Shown here in pieces: positions 47,858 to 57,484 of a stretch of DNA of 64,000 nucleotides. The position numbers were made by a program, and so were the translations under genes. Position 1 is the first letter of the stretch. The number at the start of each line of letters is the position of its first letter. Source of the DNA: Gammaproteobacteria bacterium. GTDB taxonomy: Bacteria > Pseudomonadota > Gammaproteobacteria > Pseudomonadales > Azotimanducaceae. The DNA lies in assembly GCA_009840545.1 (NCBI GenBank), contig VXNM01000010.1, positions 62,001 to 126,000 of the forward strand, written 5' to 3'. The notes under the pieces were generated by a model, which saw nothing but the letters and a program-made list of their open reading frames with translations, ran no database searches and was not told the DNA's origin.

Positions 47858-49774
47858 ATGATCGACTCTATCGGCCCTATCAATTTCGACGAATCGAACG
47901 TGATCGATTCGATTGCGTTTGGGCTTGCGACGCTCGAGAGACATGGAGATCGAACTCGAGAAATTGAACGACTCGCACAACAAATTTCATTGGTGCGCAA
48001 CGAAATTGAAGGTCCATTGGGAGATCTGCTGTGGGCGACCGAGAACTTGCTGTCATCTGTCCGCACCGGCACTTTGAGCGACCAAGAAGGCTTACGCCAA
48101 GTGCTACAAGATCTTGCACAATTCTTACACTCCGCGTCCAAGGCTGAAGATCCTTCTCCTTTCAATATTGAAGAGGTGGATGAATTACTTGAGAGACTAG
48201 ATTTTCTCGCCTCCGGAGGCACCGATCGGGAGGTCCCCAAGAGAGATCGAAGTGGCGATACTCCAACGATTGATTTCACAAGGTTCAACTTCCCCATCGA
48301 GAGCTCCCCAGATGTTGAGGATCCGGTACTTACCAGCTTGCTGGAACGAGTGAGAAGTACAGGACACCTGCTTAGTGCCAATCTGGAGACCAGCAACGAC
48401 CGACGATCCCGGGATCTCATTGAACGAAACCTTCAACAGCTCCGCTCGATTGATGCTCGAATCAATGAGCAATCCTTGGTTAGGGTCGATGAACTTGTCA
48501 GGCAACTAACTGATTCGATCAAGTCTGATTCAGAATTGCAGACCGACCGTGCTCGAATTGAAATCAAACAAGACTCGACCTGCAATGACCATGTCTACAA
48601 GAGTCTTGCCAACTTCTTGGTTCCAATCATCAAAGCGCTGATGAAGACTTTTACAGCGACCGCTGACAGCGGGCTCGAAGCGTCTTTCGAATTACAGACT
48701 GTGTCCAAGTCGGACGAAATGGCTTTTTCTTTTCGATTGAAAGGAATCAAGTCCAAACTTGCAGATCGGATGGAATCGACCCTTAGGTCACTAGCTTTAG
48801 CAGATTCTTCCGAGAGAGTGACTCATGAAGGGTTCTCACAACAAGACTCTGCATCATCCCCGATGATTCAGTCTGCACTTCTCACATACGCCCAATCGAT
48901 TCGGTCTATTGGAGGTTTACTTTTCGTTGAAAGGGATGAACGGGGAGAGTTTGAGATCAAGGCGACAGTGGGCAAAAACACGCGTTTAGCTAAAGTGGTC
49001 CCCGTAACAATCGATTCAGATCGCTACGGGATCGAAGCGTACCTAGTTCAAGCTGTAGTTCCAGCCAATAATGCAACCTGTGACATCTATCGAAACTTGG
49101 TTGTGCACGCCAAGCATTCGTACGAATATCGCACGCTTGGAGCGACTAGAAAGCTCGACAAAGTAAGTTCAACTGACTTGGGACTGATGGTCTTGATGGA
49201 CTATAACTCTTGGAAAGTAGCTGTTCACGTTGACAAAGTACACGAAATAGAGACTTTGGCTTTGAGCCGTTCAAGTTCAAATATAGAGTTTGGCAACACA
49301 ATGTCGCTTCCTCCAAACAACTTGTTGCAGCTCGACTTGCAGTCCGACCTGTCAAACGAAACATTCAACTCTCCCAACAAGACTCCCACATCCCAATCGC
49401 GCCACAGCTTGTACCACGGCGATGTGTCCGCAAGTCTTGCGGACAGGCTCAACATAGCCACAAGAGGATCGAACATCGAGTGCAAATTCGTTCATGGAAT
49501 CTTTGAGACAATTCGTGCTATACAGGAACGCAAACCGCGTTTCTTGGTACTTCAGGACTCGAACAACGGGTCGAATTGGCTCGATCAGCTACGACTGATG
49601 CAACGATATAACGATCTATCGAGTACTCAAATAATGATTGCTACAACCGACGGCGAGTCTCATAAATTACGATTCGGATCAGAGTTCTCGAAGTTGAAAT
49701 GGATTCCGATGGACATTCAGGTCCCGGATTTGGTTGATCTGCTAACTAATAGCCTAGGTTCTGAAGAATTCTAG
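47858..49774 (+). CDS. Orphan ChpA/CheA-like protein with degenerate kinase domain
   Basis: A 638-residue protein that I place as a relative of the C-terminal half of ChpA/CheA chemotaxis kinases. Regions (counted from the upstream TTG at 47849): helical 1-200; a histidine-kinase-ATPase-like region 205-385 ending in YAQSIRSIGGLLFVERDE; a CheW-like part 385-505 with YEYRTLGATRKL and GLMVLMDYNSWKVAVHVDK; and a receiver-like part 515-636 with VLQDSNN (Asp570) and IMIATTDG. The N-box position reads VPIIKALMKTF instead of HLLRNAVDHG, no G-boxes or phospho-accepting His domain are seen, and the receiver Lys is missing. It is likely a non-catalytic scaffold. No chemotaxis genes are nearby. Confidence 0.6.
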   Translation: MIDSIGPINFDESNVIDSIAFGLATLERHGDRTREIERLAQQISLVRNEIEGPLGDLLWATENLLSSVRTGTLSDQEGLRQVLQDLAQFLHSASKAEDPSPFNIEEVDELLERLDFLASGGTDREVPKRDRSGDTPTIDFTRFNFPIESSPDVEDPVLTSLLERVRSTGHLLSANLETSNDRRSRDLIERNLQQLRSIDARINEQSLVRVDELVRQLTDSIKSDSELQTDRARIEIKQDSTCNDHVYKSLANFLVPIIKALMKTFTATADSGLEASFELQTVSKSDEMAFSFRLKGIKSKLADRMESTLRSLALADSSERVTHEGFSQQDSASSPMIQSALLTYAQSIRSIGGLLFVERDERGEFEIKATVGKNTRLAKVVPVTIDSDRYGIEAYLVQAVVPANNATCDIYRNLVVHAKHSYEYRTLGATRKLDKVSSTDLGLMVLMDYNSWKVAVHVDKVHEIETLALSRSSSNIEFGNTMSLPPNNLLQLDLQSDLSNETFNSPNKTPTSQSRHSLYHGDVSASLADRLNIATRGSNIECKFVHGIFETIRAIQERKPRFLVLQDSNNGSNWLDQLRLMQRYNDLSSTQIMIATTDGESHKLRFGSEFSKLKWIPMDIQVPDLVDLLTNSLGSEEF

Positions 49775-50579
49775 AAGTAGCTCGTGCTCGATTGAGAGTG
49801 TAGAAGTGAAATCCTGGACAGTCGTTGTCGAGTAGTCGCTGACACAGATTCCGAACAACGGTGCAGCCAAAGTCTTCGAGTGACTCTTGATCGTCCTTAT
49901 ACTCAAACATCTTGCTCTCGATCCACCTCGGAATCTCTGCACCGCAATTTCTGGAAAACCGCACTAAGCGCTCGCAGTTTGTAATCGGCATAACACCTGG
50001 AATGATCGGCACATCGATTCGACGAGCTCTGCACTCTTCAACAAAGTAAAAGTAAGCATCGGGGTTGTAAAAGTATTGGGTGAAGCATGCATCCGCGCCG
50101 GCGTCAACCTTTGCGCGGAGAAACTCTATGTCCTTGGTGGGGTTAGGAGCGTCGGGATGCGTTTCCGGATAGGCTGCTACAAAAATCTCAAATTCGTCTC
50201 CAAAATCCGTACGAACCAGTCCCACGAGTTCGGCCGCGTGGTGGCCCGTCTGAGCGACGGTCCCTGATGGAGCGTCTCCCCGAAGCAGTACGAGTCCAGA
50301 AACTCCCAGTTCCCGATAATCTCTGAGTTGTTCTACCAAATGCTCACGGGGCGAGTCGCCCCAAGATAGATGAGGTACAGTGGTGCATCCATTCGAAATT
50401 AGCCCCGCAACAGTCTCTTTGGTTCTAGTCTTGGTCGAACCTCCTGCCCCATAGGTGACAGAAAAGAACTCAGGCCCAAACCGTTGCAGAGTCTCCGCGG
50501 CTTTTGCTAAATTCGTCTGTCCAATTGCAGTGGCAGGAGGAAAAAACTCAAAGCTTAAATGGAAATTTGCAGCAGACAT
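49746..50579 (-). CDS. metF: 5,10-methylenetetrahydrofolate reductase MetF
   Basis: FAD enzyme that makes 5-methyl-THF for methionine synthesis. The 277 residues begin with SFEFFPP and contain FFSVTYGAGGSTKTRT, DAGADACFTQYFYNPDAYF and PIIPGVMPI, the standard barrel motifs. It lies 6 bp after metK, forming a methionine/SAM unit. Its 3' end overlaps the 3' end of the convergent ChpA-like gene by 29 bp. Confidence 0.96.
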   Translation of the reverse strand: MSAANFHLSFEFFPPATAIGQTNLAKAAETLQRFGPEFFSVTYGAGGSTKTRTKETVAGLISNGCTTVPHLSWGDSPREHLVEQLRDYRELGVSGLVLLRGDAPSGTVAQTGHHAAELVGLVRTDFGDEFEIFVAAYPETHPDAPNPTKDIEFLRAKVDAGADACFTQYFYNPDAYFYFVEECRARRIDVPIIPGVMPITNCERLVRFSRNCGAEIPRWIESKMFEYKDDQESLEDFGCTVVRNLCQRLLDNDCPGFHFYTLNRARATSRILQNLGY

Positions 50580-50585
50580 CTGGCA

Positions 50586-51743
50586 TCAACGGTTCGACTC
50601 GGTTTGGAGTAGATCCCTACGGTCCACCTTCTCCCAAGAAAATTCCTCCAATTCGCGACCAAAATGACCGTATGAAGCGGTGGCTTCGTAAATTGGTCTC
50701 TTGAGGTCCAACATATCGATGATTCCTTTAGGACGGAAGTCGAAATGTTCGGTCAGCAGATCCACGATCTTGTCATCAGGTATGCCATTCGTCTCAAAGG
50801 TATTCAGTGAAATCGAAGTTGGTTCTGCACGACCAATTGCATAGCTGACTTGAATTTCACATCTTCGGGCAAGTCCGGCAGCTACAACGTTCTTCGCTGC
50901 ATACCGACCCGCGTAGGAAGCAGATCGGTCGACTTTAGAAGGATCCTTGCCAGAAAACGCTCCACCTCCATGGTGTGCCATGCCACCGTATGTGTCCACG
51001 ATGATCTTTCTTCCCGTTAGTCCACAATCGGCTGCCGGTCCACCCATCTCGAATTTACCCGTTGGATTGATATAGCACTTTGTCTCATCCGAGAAAAAGT
51101 TCTCGGGCAATGTGGGTCGAATAATTTCCTCTATGACCGCTTCGCGAATTTCCGCTTGGCTAACGTCTGGACGATGCTGCGTCGATAGAACGACCGTATC
51201 GATCGAAGCGGGTGTGCCGTTGGAATATCGAAATGTTAGTTGGCATTTTGCATCTGGTCGCAAGAAAGGAAGAGACTGTCTTCGGAGTTCTGCATGCTTC
51301 ATCATGAGTCGATGAGCGAAGGTGATCGGAGCTGGCATGAACACATCGGTTTCGTCGGACGCATAGCCGAACATCATTCCCTGGTCACCTGCTCCCTGCT
51401 CATGACCTTCTTTCTCGTCCACACCAATGGCAATGTCTTCAGACTGCTGACCCAACACATTTACGATTTCACAAGAGTCCGGATCCATACCGGTAGCCTC
51501 GTCGATATAGCCCGTCCGACGTACGACGTCTCGAGCTATGGACTCCACGTCGACATCCGCCGTTGTTCGCTTCTCACCAGCGATTACGATCGTGCCAGCC
51601 TTGACTAGCGTTTCACATGCAAGGCGGGACTCGGGATCCTGTTCTAGAATCGCATCCAGAATTGCATCGGATATTCGATCTGCGAGTTTGTCCGGATGTC
51701 CTTCCGAAACGGATTCGGATGTGAATATGGCGTATTCAGACAT
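50586..51743 (-). CDS. metK: S-adenosylmethionine synthetase MetK
   Basis: Makes SAM from methionine and ATP. The 385-residue length is typical; motifs are SVSEGHPDK near the N-terminus, [12 protein letters not shown] and [22 protein letters not shown] ribosome site precedes the ATG. It is first in the metK-metF operon. The 166 bp upstream, shared with tkt, show no SAM-riboswitch fold that I can recognise. Confidence 0.97.
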   Translation of the reverse strand: MSEYAIFTSESVSEGHPDKLADRISDAILDAILEQDPESRLACETLVKAGTIVIAGEKRTTADVDVESIARDVVRRTGYIDEATGMDPDSCEIVNVLGQQSEDIAIGVDEKEGHEQGAGDQGMMFGYASDETDVFMPAPITFAHRLMMKHAELRRQSLPFLRPDAKCQLTFRYSNGTPASIDTVVLSTQHRPDVSQAEIREAVIEEIIRPTLPENFFSDETKCYINPTGKFEMGGPAADCGLTGRKIIVDTYGGMAHHGGGAFSGKDPSKVDRSASYAGRYAAKNVVAAGLARRCEIQVSYAIGRAEPTSISLNTFETNGIPDDKIVDLLTEHFDFRPKGIIDMLDLKRPIYEATASYGHFGRELEEFSWEKVDRRDLLQTESNR

Positions 51744-51909
51744 GTTTTCTCCACTGAATAGCGGAGTATTCTAAGTTTCCGAAGTAATTGGGGGCTTTCA
51801 ATGGTTATTCGAACTCTCGTCGCGATGTGAGAAATGAGGCGACTCGAGTTCAGTTTGCATTTGTTAGTTCAAACTACAAAATGACTACAGATTTCAATCC
51901 GAGTCCGTT

Positions 51910-53898
51910 ATGACCACAGCCAAAGAACGCTCCAATGCGATTCGTGCACTCGCGATGGATGCCGTGGAACAAGCGAACTCGGGACATCCAGGCGCTCCGA
52001 TGGGTCTCGCTGACGTCGCTCAAGTACTGTGGCTTGAAAATCTCAAGTACAACCCAAGAAATCCGAAATGGTTCGACCGAGACCGCTTCGTTCTTTCCAA
52101 CGGACACGCTTCGATGTTGTTGTACGCAGTGCTCCACTTGACGGGCTATGACGTCTCGATTAACGATATCAAACGCTTTCGTCAATTGCATTCAAAAACT
52201 GCAGGACACCCCGAATACGGTGAATGCCCGGGTGTTGAAACAACGACTGGACCATTAGGACAGGGGCTCGCAAATGCAGTAGGAATGGCTCTCGCTGAAG
52301 CGCTTTTGGCGAAGCAATTCAACCAGCCTGGATTCGAAATTGTCAATCACCGCACTTGGGTAATCGTTGGAGATGGCTGCTTGATGGAAGGAATTTCGCA
52401 TGAAGCAGCTTCCCTGGCTGGAACTCTGAAATTGGGGAAACTCACGGCGATTTACGACGATAACGGAATATCAATCGACGGAGAGACGAAGTACTGGTTC
52501 ACCGAAGACGTCTCCGCACGGTTTCGGGCATATGGATGGGAGGTCATTTCCGATGTGGACGGTCACGACATCGCAGCAATTCGCAATGCGTTGCAGTCAG
52601 CCCGACAATCTTCCAACCAACCAACTCTCATCGCATGCAAGACCACCATTGGCTACGGTGCGCCTACGAAAGGCGGAACCGCAAGCACCCACGGATCTCC
52701 ACTTGGCGCTGAGGAAGTAGATGCCGCGCGCAAGTGCCTAGACTGGGAGTGGGAACCTTTCGAAGTTCCGAAAGAAATTCGATCCTCATGGGACAGACAA
52801 GCCGCGGGCAAAGCCAACGAACTGGACTGGAAAACGTTGTTCGAGGAATATGCTGAGAAGTACGCCGAACTCGCTGAAGAGTTTTTGCGACGAATGAACG
52901 GCATACTCCCGCGAGGTCTTGAGAGTGCGTTCGATGAATTCATTCAAGAAACTCAAGCCAATATTCAGTCTTTGGAGACGCGCAAGGCATCAGGTGCATG
53001 CCTCAATTTCCTCGGACCAAGACTAGAGGAACTCATCGGCGGTTCGGCCGATCTCACAGGATCCAACAACACTCAGTGGGACGGTGCAGGTTGGCTATGG
53101 GAGGACGGCAGATACTTGAACTTCGGGGTTCGCGAATTTGGTATGACGGCAATAGCCAATGGAATGGCTCTGCACGGAGGCTTCATTCCCTATACAGGGA
53201 CATTTCTAGTGTTCATGGAATATGCGAGAAATGCTGTCCGCCTCGCCGCTCTCATGGGTCTGCGTCAAATTCTTGTCTACACCCACGACTCGGTTGGTTT
53301 GGGAGAAGACGGTCCAACGCATCAGCCTGTTGAACAACTTACAAACCTTCGAACTACTCCCAACATGTCTGTTTGGCGTCCGTGTGACAGCGTGGAGACA
53401 GCAGTCGCTTGGAAACATGCCCTTTATCGCGCTCACGGCCCAACGGCGATAGTCCTCACTCGTCAGAAAACTCAACCCCAAGCTCGCTCGGACAAACTGG
53501 TGGAATTGGTGGCACGCGGAGGTTATGTCTTGCATTCTGAGTGCAGTTCACTCGAAGTCGTCGTAATTGCCACTGGCTCTGAAGTGGAACTGGCCGTTGA
53601 AGCAGTCGCGAGACTCGGAGAACTGGCCAATGGAGTTCGCATTGTCTCCATGCCCAGCGTGGATACTTTTCTTGAACAAGACACCGAATATCGCCAGTCG
53701 GTTCTACCACCCCAAGTACGACAGCGCGTGTCCGTTGAGGCAGGACACACTGACTACTGGAGCAAGTTCGTTGGACTTGACGGCGTGACAGTGGGAATTA
53801 ATCGATTTGGTGTCTCGGCTCCTGGTCACGTGGCAATGGACGCACTAGGAATGAACGTGGAGTCGGTAATAGATGCCATACGCTCCGTAATGGACTGA
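51910..53898 (+). CDS. tkt: Transketolase
   Basis: Thiamine-diphosphate enzyme of the non-oxidative pentose phosphate path. The 662 residues carry SNGHASMLLYA, GPLGQGLANAVGMA, the ThDP motif GDGCLMEGISHEA, and the later DSVGLGEDGPTHQPVEQL and TRQK. pgk follows 3 bp after the stop. gap, which often lies between them, is absent here. rpiA at 57.5 kb supplies the same pathway. Confidence 0.96.
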   Translation: MTTAKERSNAIRALAMDAVEQANSGHPGAPMGLADVAQVLWLENLKYNPRNPKWFDRDRFVLSNGHASMLLYAVLHLTGYDVSINDIKRFRQLHSKTAGHPEYGECPGVETTTGPLGQGLANAVGMALAEALLAKQFNQPGFEIVNHRTWVIVGDGCLMEGISHEAASLAGTLKLGKLTAIYDDNGISIDGETKYWFTEDVSARFRAYGWEVISDVDGHDIAAIRNALQSARQSSNQPTLIACKTTIGYGAPTKGGTASTHGSPLGAEEVDAARKCLDWEWEPFEVPKEIRSSWDRQAAGKANELDWKTLFEEYAEKYAELAEEFLRRMNGILPRGLESAFDEFIQETQANIQSLETRKASGACLNFLGPRLEELIGGSADLTGSNNTQWDGAGWLWEDGRYLNFGVREFGMTAIANGMALHGGFIPYTGTFLVFMEYARNAVRLAALMGLRQILVYTHDSVGLGEDGPTHQPVEQLTNLRTTPNMSVWRPCDSVETAVAWKHALYRAHGPTAIVLTRQKTQPQARSDKLVELVARGGYVLHSECSSLEVVVIATGSEVELAVEAVARLGELANGVRIVSMPSVDTFLEQDTEYRQSVLPPQVRQRVSVEAGHTDYWSKFVGLDGVTVGINRFGVSAPGHVAMDALGMNVESVIDAIRSVMD

Positions 53899-53901
53899 TG
53901 C

Positions 53902-55098
53902 GTGAACGTGCATACGCTTGACGGCATCGATATCGCAGGCAAGCGCGTTGCGATCCGAGTCGATCTAAATGTTCCGCTAAACGGCAATGAAGTTGCGAAC
54001 GACGAGAGAATACGGGCTATCTTGCCAACCTTGACGTTGTGTAGGAAACGAGGTGCTGAAGTTGTCCTGTTGTCTCATTTGGGCAGACCAAAAGGTCGAC
54101 CAGATGCAAGATACTCGTTACAACCTGTCGCCGACTACCTTGCACAACTCCTCAACCGTCCGGTCGCTTTTGTCTCCAACTGGCGGTCGACTTTCCTGAA
54201 TACAAAGCCCTACGATGGAGTTCGACCGGGATCGGTCGCGATGTTGGAGAACGTTCGCTTTGAGAAAGGTGAGGAACTCAACGATCCCAATCTCGGCGGG
54301 GAATTCGCGTCGATAGGAGAGGTTTATGTGATGGATGCGTTTGGTACAGCGCACCGCGCTCACGCATCGACATGTGCGGCGATCGATTTCGCCAAGACAG
54401 CTTGTGCGGGTCCATTGCTCCTCAATGAGATTGACTCAATAGAAAGAGCAGTAAGCAATCCTAAGCGTCCACTTGTTGCAGTCATCGGTGGTTCTAAAGT
54501 CTCCGGCAAACTACAAGTGCTTCATCGCTTGGCGGACATAGCTGACACCATTCTCGTTGGTGGCGGAATGGCCAATACTTTTTTGCTTGCCCATGATCTC
54601 CACGTTGGAAATTCTCTGGTCGAACCCGATTTGGTTGGAGAGGCTCGGTCTATATCCTCCGCTACGAATGTTCCATTGCCAACTGATGTCATGGCATGCA
54701 AGGAACTTGCTTCTTCAAGCATTGCTACGTTGAGACGAATCAAGGAGGTTCAAAACGACGACATCATTGCTGACATTGGTCCAATTACAGCTCGTAAATT
54801 TGCCTCACTGATACGAGACGCTGGCACTGTGCTATGGAATGGTCCAATGGGCGTGTTTGAATTTGATCAATTTGGAGAAGGTACTAGGGTCGTCTCCGAA
54901 GCGATCGCTGACACGCGCGCAGAAACTGTGGCTGGCGGCGGCGACACAATTGCAGCAATCGATCGAAACGGATTGCGAGGAGAGATTGACTATGTCTCCA
55001 CAGGAGGGGGTGCGTTTCTGCACTTGATTGAAGGAAAGGAATTGCCCGCACTGGGAGCTCTGAAGAACCACGCAGCTCGAATTCAAGCCACGAGTTAA
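53902..55098 (+). CDS. pgk: Phosphoglycerate kinase
   Basis: Glycolytic/gluconeogenic kinase converting 1,3-bisphosphoglycerate to 3-phosphoglycerate. The 398-residue protein starts at a GTG. It has RVDLNVPL, LLSHLGRPKGR, ENVRFEKGEE and the hinge-side GGGDTIAAI with YVSTGGGAFL near the end. Translation is probably coupled to tkt (3-bp gap). The FAD-linked dehydrogenase follows after 43 bp. Confidence 0.96.
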   Translation: MNVHTLDGIDIAGKRVAIRVDLNVPLNGNEVANDERIRAILPTLTLCRKRGAEVVLLSHLGRPKGRPDARYSLQPVADYLAQLLNRPVAFVSNWRSTFLNTKPYDGVRPGSVAMLENVRFEKGEELNDPNLGGEFASIGEVYVMDAFGTAHRAHASTCAAIDFAKTACAGPLLLNEIDSIERAVSNPKRPLVAVIGGSKVSGKLQVLHRLADIADTILVGGGMANTFLLAHDLHVGNSLVEPDLVGEARSISSATNVPLPTDVMACKELASSSIATLRRIKEVQNDDIIADIGPITARKFASLIRDAGTVLWNGPMGVFEFDQFGEGTRVVSEAIADTRAETVAGGGDTIAAIDRNGLRGEIDYVSTGGGAFLHLIEGKELPALGALKNHAARIQATS

Positions 55099-55141
55099 CA
55101 ACGATTAGGCTAGCTCAAAGAAACAGTCGGTTCAGCTAGAC

Positions 55142-56578
55142 ATGACCCTTTCAGGAAAAGTCTCGAAAACTAAAAGAGACCAAGATCAGTTCGTAAGACA
55201 TACAGAGACGTTTTTATCACAAGAACAGATCAAACTCGCGCGAGATGATCTGGACTATTGGGGACGAGACTGGACGCGCTCGTTTGAAGTAGCGCCTTTG
55301 GCGATAGCCTTCCCAACAAGCACAGAGCAAGTAGTTGAACTTGTTCAATTAGCAAACGCAGAAGGCTATAGGCTGGTTCCATCGGGAGGGAGAACAGGAC
55401 TGTCAGGCGGTTGCGTAGCATCTAATCACGAAGTTGTAGTTTCGTTCGATCGGATGAACCGAATTCTAGGATTCAACTCGGTTGACCGGTTGGTTCTTTG
55501 CCAGGCTGGCGTAGTAACCGCACAACTTCAGCAATTCGCTGTTGAACAAGGATTGTTCTACCCCGTTGACTTTGCCTCATCAGGATCTAGTCAGATTGGT
55601 GGAAACATAGCAACGAATGCGGGTGGAATTCGCGTGATCCGCTATGGACTGACTCGGGACTGGGTGGCAGGTCTAAAGGTCGTTACAGGCAATGGCGATG
55701 TAGTGGTCGCAAACCAAGGACTGATCAAGAACGCAACTGGGTACGACCTACGGCATCTTTTCATTGGGTCCGAAGGAACTCTAGGGCTCATCGTCGAAGC
55801 TGAAATGCAACTACGTGCACCACCAGAACCACATCGTGTAATGGTTGTTTGTGTTACTTCTCTGAACGACCTCTTGTCAATACTTCAGTGTTTTCAACAT
55901 TCACTACAACTGTCCGCTTTTGAGTTTTTCTCGGATTTCGCCATGTCTAAAGTACTCAATCATAGAGGGCTCGACCGACCTTTTTCCACCGTGACGAAGT
56001 ACTACGCTTTGCTGGAGTATGACGAATCCGACGCCGATGTGGCTACTCAGGCGTTTTCCGAATGTGTGAAAAACGGTTGGATTGTCGACGGTGTTCTCAG
56101 CCATTCCACGTTGCAGTCTGAGAGGTTATGGGAACTGCGCGACGGAATCACCGAGAGCATCGCGGCAGACTCACCATACAAGAACGACATCTCCGTCAGA
56201 ATTTCTGAAGTTCCCGGTTTCTTGGATGATGTCGGAAGTGTTGTGGAGAAGCACTATCCAGACCTAGAAGTCTGTTGGTTCGGTCACATTGGAGACGGAA
56301 ATCTTCACCTCAATATATTGAAACCGCCAGACTTGGAAATTTCGGAGTTTCAGGATCGATGCAGAGCGATCAACCCGTTGCTATTCGAACTAATACAGAA
56401 ACGAGGCGGGAGCATTTCAGCAGAACACGGTGTCGGCTTACTCAAACGAGACTATCTGAGGTTTAGCCGGAGTAAAGGTGAAATCGAAAGAATGAAAGCA
56501 ATAAAAGATGCATTTGATCCCAATGGCATCATGAACCCCGGAAAAATTTTCGCACCAAATGGCGACGAGTCAGCTTAA
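55142..56578 (+). CDS. FAD-linked 2-hydroxyacid dehydrogenase (GlcD/D-2-hydroxyglutarate dehydrogenase type)
   Basis: A 478-residue flavoprotein of the VAO/PCMH family oxidising a D-2-hydroxyacid (lactate, glycolate or 2-hydroxyglutarate). FAD-binding segments are PSGGRTGLSGGCV (about 79-91) and GGNIATNAGGIRVIRYGLTR. Metal/substrate-site features are WFGHIGDGNLHLNI and the C-terminal SAEHGVGLLKRDYL. The set fits D-2-hydroxyglutarate or D-lactate dehydrogenases, and the exact substrate is undecided. It follows pgk and could share its transcript. No FeS or GlcE/GlcF partners are adjacent. Confidence 0.87.
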   Translation: MTLSGKVSKTKRDQDQFVRHTETFLSQEQIKLARDDLDYWGRDWTRSFEVAPLAIAFPTSTEQVVELVQLANAEGYRLVPSGGRTGLSGGCVASNHEVVVSFDRMNRILGFNSVDRLVLCQAGVVTAQLQQFAVEQGLFYPVDFASSGSSQIGGNIATNAGGIRVIRYGLTRDWVAGLKVVTGNGDVVVANQGLIKNATGYDLRHLFIGSEGTLGLIVEAEMQLRAPPEPHRVMVVCVTSLNDLLSILQCFQHSLQLSAFEFFSDFAMSKVLNHRGLDRPFSTVTKYYALLEYDESDADVATQAFSECVKNGWIVDGVLSHSTLQSERLWELRDGITESIAADSPYKNDISVRISEVPGFLDDVGSVVEKHYPDLEVCWFGHIGDGNLHLNILKPPDLEISEFQDRCRAINPLLFELIQKRGGSISAEHGVGLLKRDYLRFSRSKGEIERMKAIKDAFDPNGIMNPGKIFAPNGDESA

Positions 56579-56692
56579 GTTCTCACCCGACTGCACCTTA
56601 AGATGGCCCCACACGTCAGGTGCAAACATCTTCTACCATTAACTCAGTGATCAATAGCTTGTTCTGGGTCGATCGTTGGATCGCAGCATCTT

Positions 56693-56986
56693 CTAAACAA
56701 TGGTTTTCTTGAACCTGGAGAAGGTAAGGTAGCCAACCCACAGTCCGACAAACAAGCTCACTACTGCCTTGACAGGCTCTGCAAGGGATGTCACGTAAAA
56801 CGCCACCATGGCTGAATGTGCAAGTGACTCAGGCTCAGCATTCCGCCACAACATCCACAAAGTATGAGCGACAAATGTAACAACGGCTGAAGTAAGCCAC
56901 CACATGACTAGACCTGACAACAGAACGATCCCGACTTGGCGATAACTCATCCTTCCGAGAATCCTTAGGTCTTCTGCAAGTGTCAT
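56693..56986 (-). CDS. Small inner-membrane protein of unknown function
   Basis: A 97-residue frame with two clear hydrophobic segments (about 17-42, IVLLSGLVMWWLTSAVVTFVA, and 62-88) and a basic C-terminus, so probably two membrane helices. I do not recognise the family. It lies between the convergent dehydrogenase (114 bp) and the rpiA side. The plausible protein composition supports a real gene; homologues are needed to confirm it. Confidence 0.6.
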   Translation of the reverse strand: MTLAEDLRILGRMSYRQVGIVLLSGLVMWWLTSAVVTFVAHTLWMLWRNAEPESLAHSAMVAFYVTSLAEPVKAVVSLFVGLWVGYLTFSRFKKTIV

Positions 56987-57209
56987 TGTTTATTCTCCGG
57001 TAGAGCAAACTTTCATGCAAGTATGCTACCCCAGTGTTGATACCTCGCAGATCTACGAAACTTGCGGATGCTGTCTTAGTCTGGATAGATCCTGGAGAGG
57101 TCGAATAGCCTATGCGACAGTCGAGTTGATCGTCTGCGTTTGATTGGTTCTTCAATCCAGGATTCTCGAATTCGCTTGTCCTGCTTTGAAGCACAGTGAA
57201 ACAACATGC
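56987..57209. other. Intergenic stretch with no convincing gene
   Basis: Only overlapping frames of atypical content are present on the minus strand. I see no terminator, repeat or RNA gene. It may hold the promoter for the small membrane protein. Confidence 0.4.
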
Positions 57210-57461
57210 CTAGATCGTCATGAACTCGTTACCTTGAGGCGCGGAGTCAAAGAAGGAAGAAGCGTATCCTTCGGTTTGTAGTGAGACGACTAGCCGAATT
57301 CTCTTGTCGGGCACTTCTTCGAAACATTCAAGACTGACCCCGATCGGACCAGGTGACGCCGGTAAGTTACGCTCATCATTTGGACTCGAAACTAGCTTCG
57401 AAACAATGAACCCAAATCGGAATCGAAGTTCACATTGTGGTTTCAATCCTCCGTGGCTCAT
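57210..57461 (-). CDS. Possible small hypothetical protein downstream of rpiA
   Basis: An 83-residue frame with alternating hydrophobic beta-like pattern (LRFRFGFIVSKLV, GVSLECFEEV, IRLVVSLQT) and no membrane segment. The same frame extends upstream, open, as SSKFIGWVDVTPS before the ATG, also protein-like, to a stop inside the rpiA end, but has no standard start there. The 23-bp distance from rpiA suits a co-transcribed gene. No ribosome site is evident and I do not recognise the family. Confidence 0.35.
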   Translation of the reverse strand: MSHGGLKPQCELRFRFGFIVSKLVSSPNDERNLPASPGPIGVSLECFEEVPDKRIRLVVSLQTEGYASSFFDSAPQGNEFMTI

Positions 57462-57484
57462 CGAAGGTGTTACGTCAACCCAAC

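Noticed and set aside
51744-51909. SAM-sensing riboswitch before metK
   Set aside because: I looked for a conserved multi-stem leader and saw only a normal ribosome site; no known SAM-riboswitch pattern recognised.
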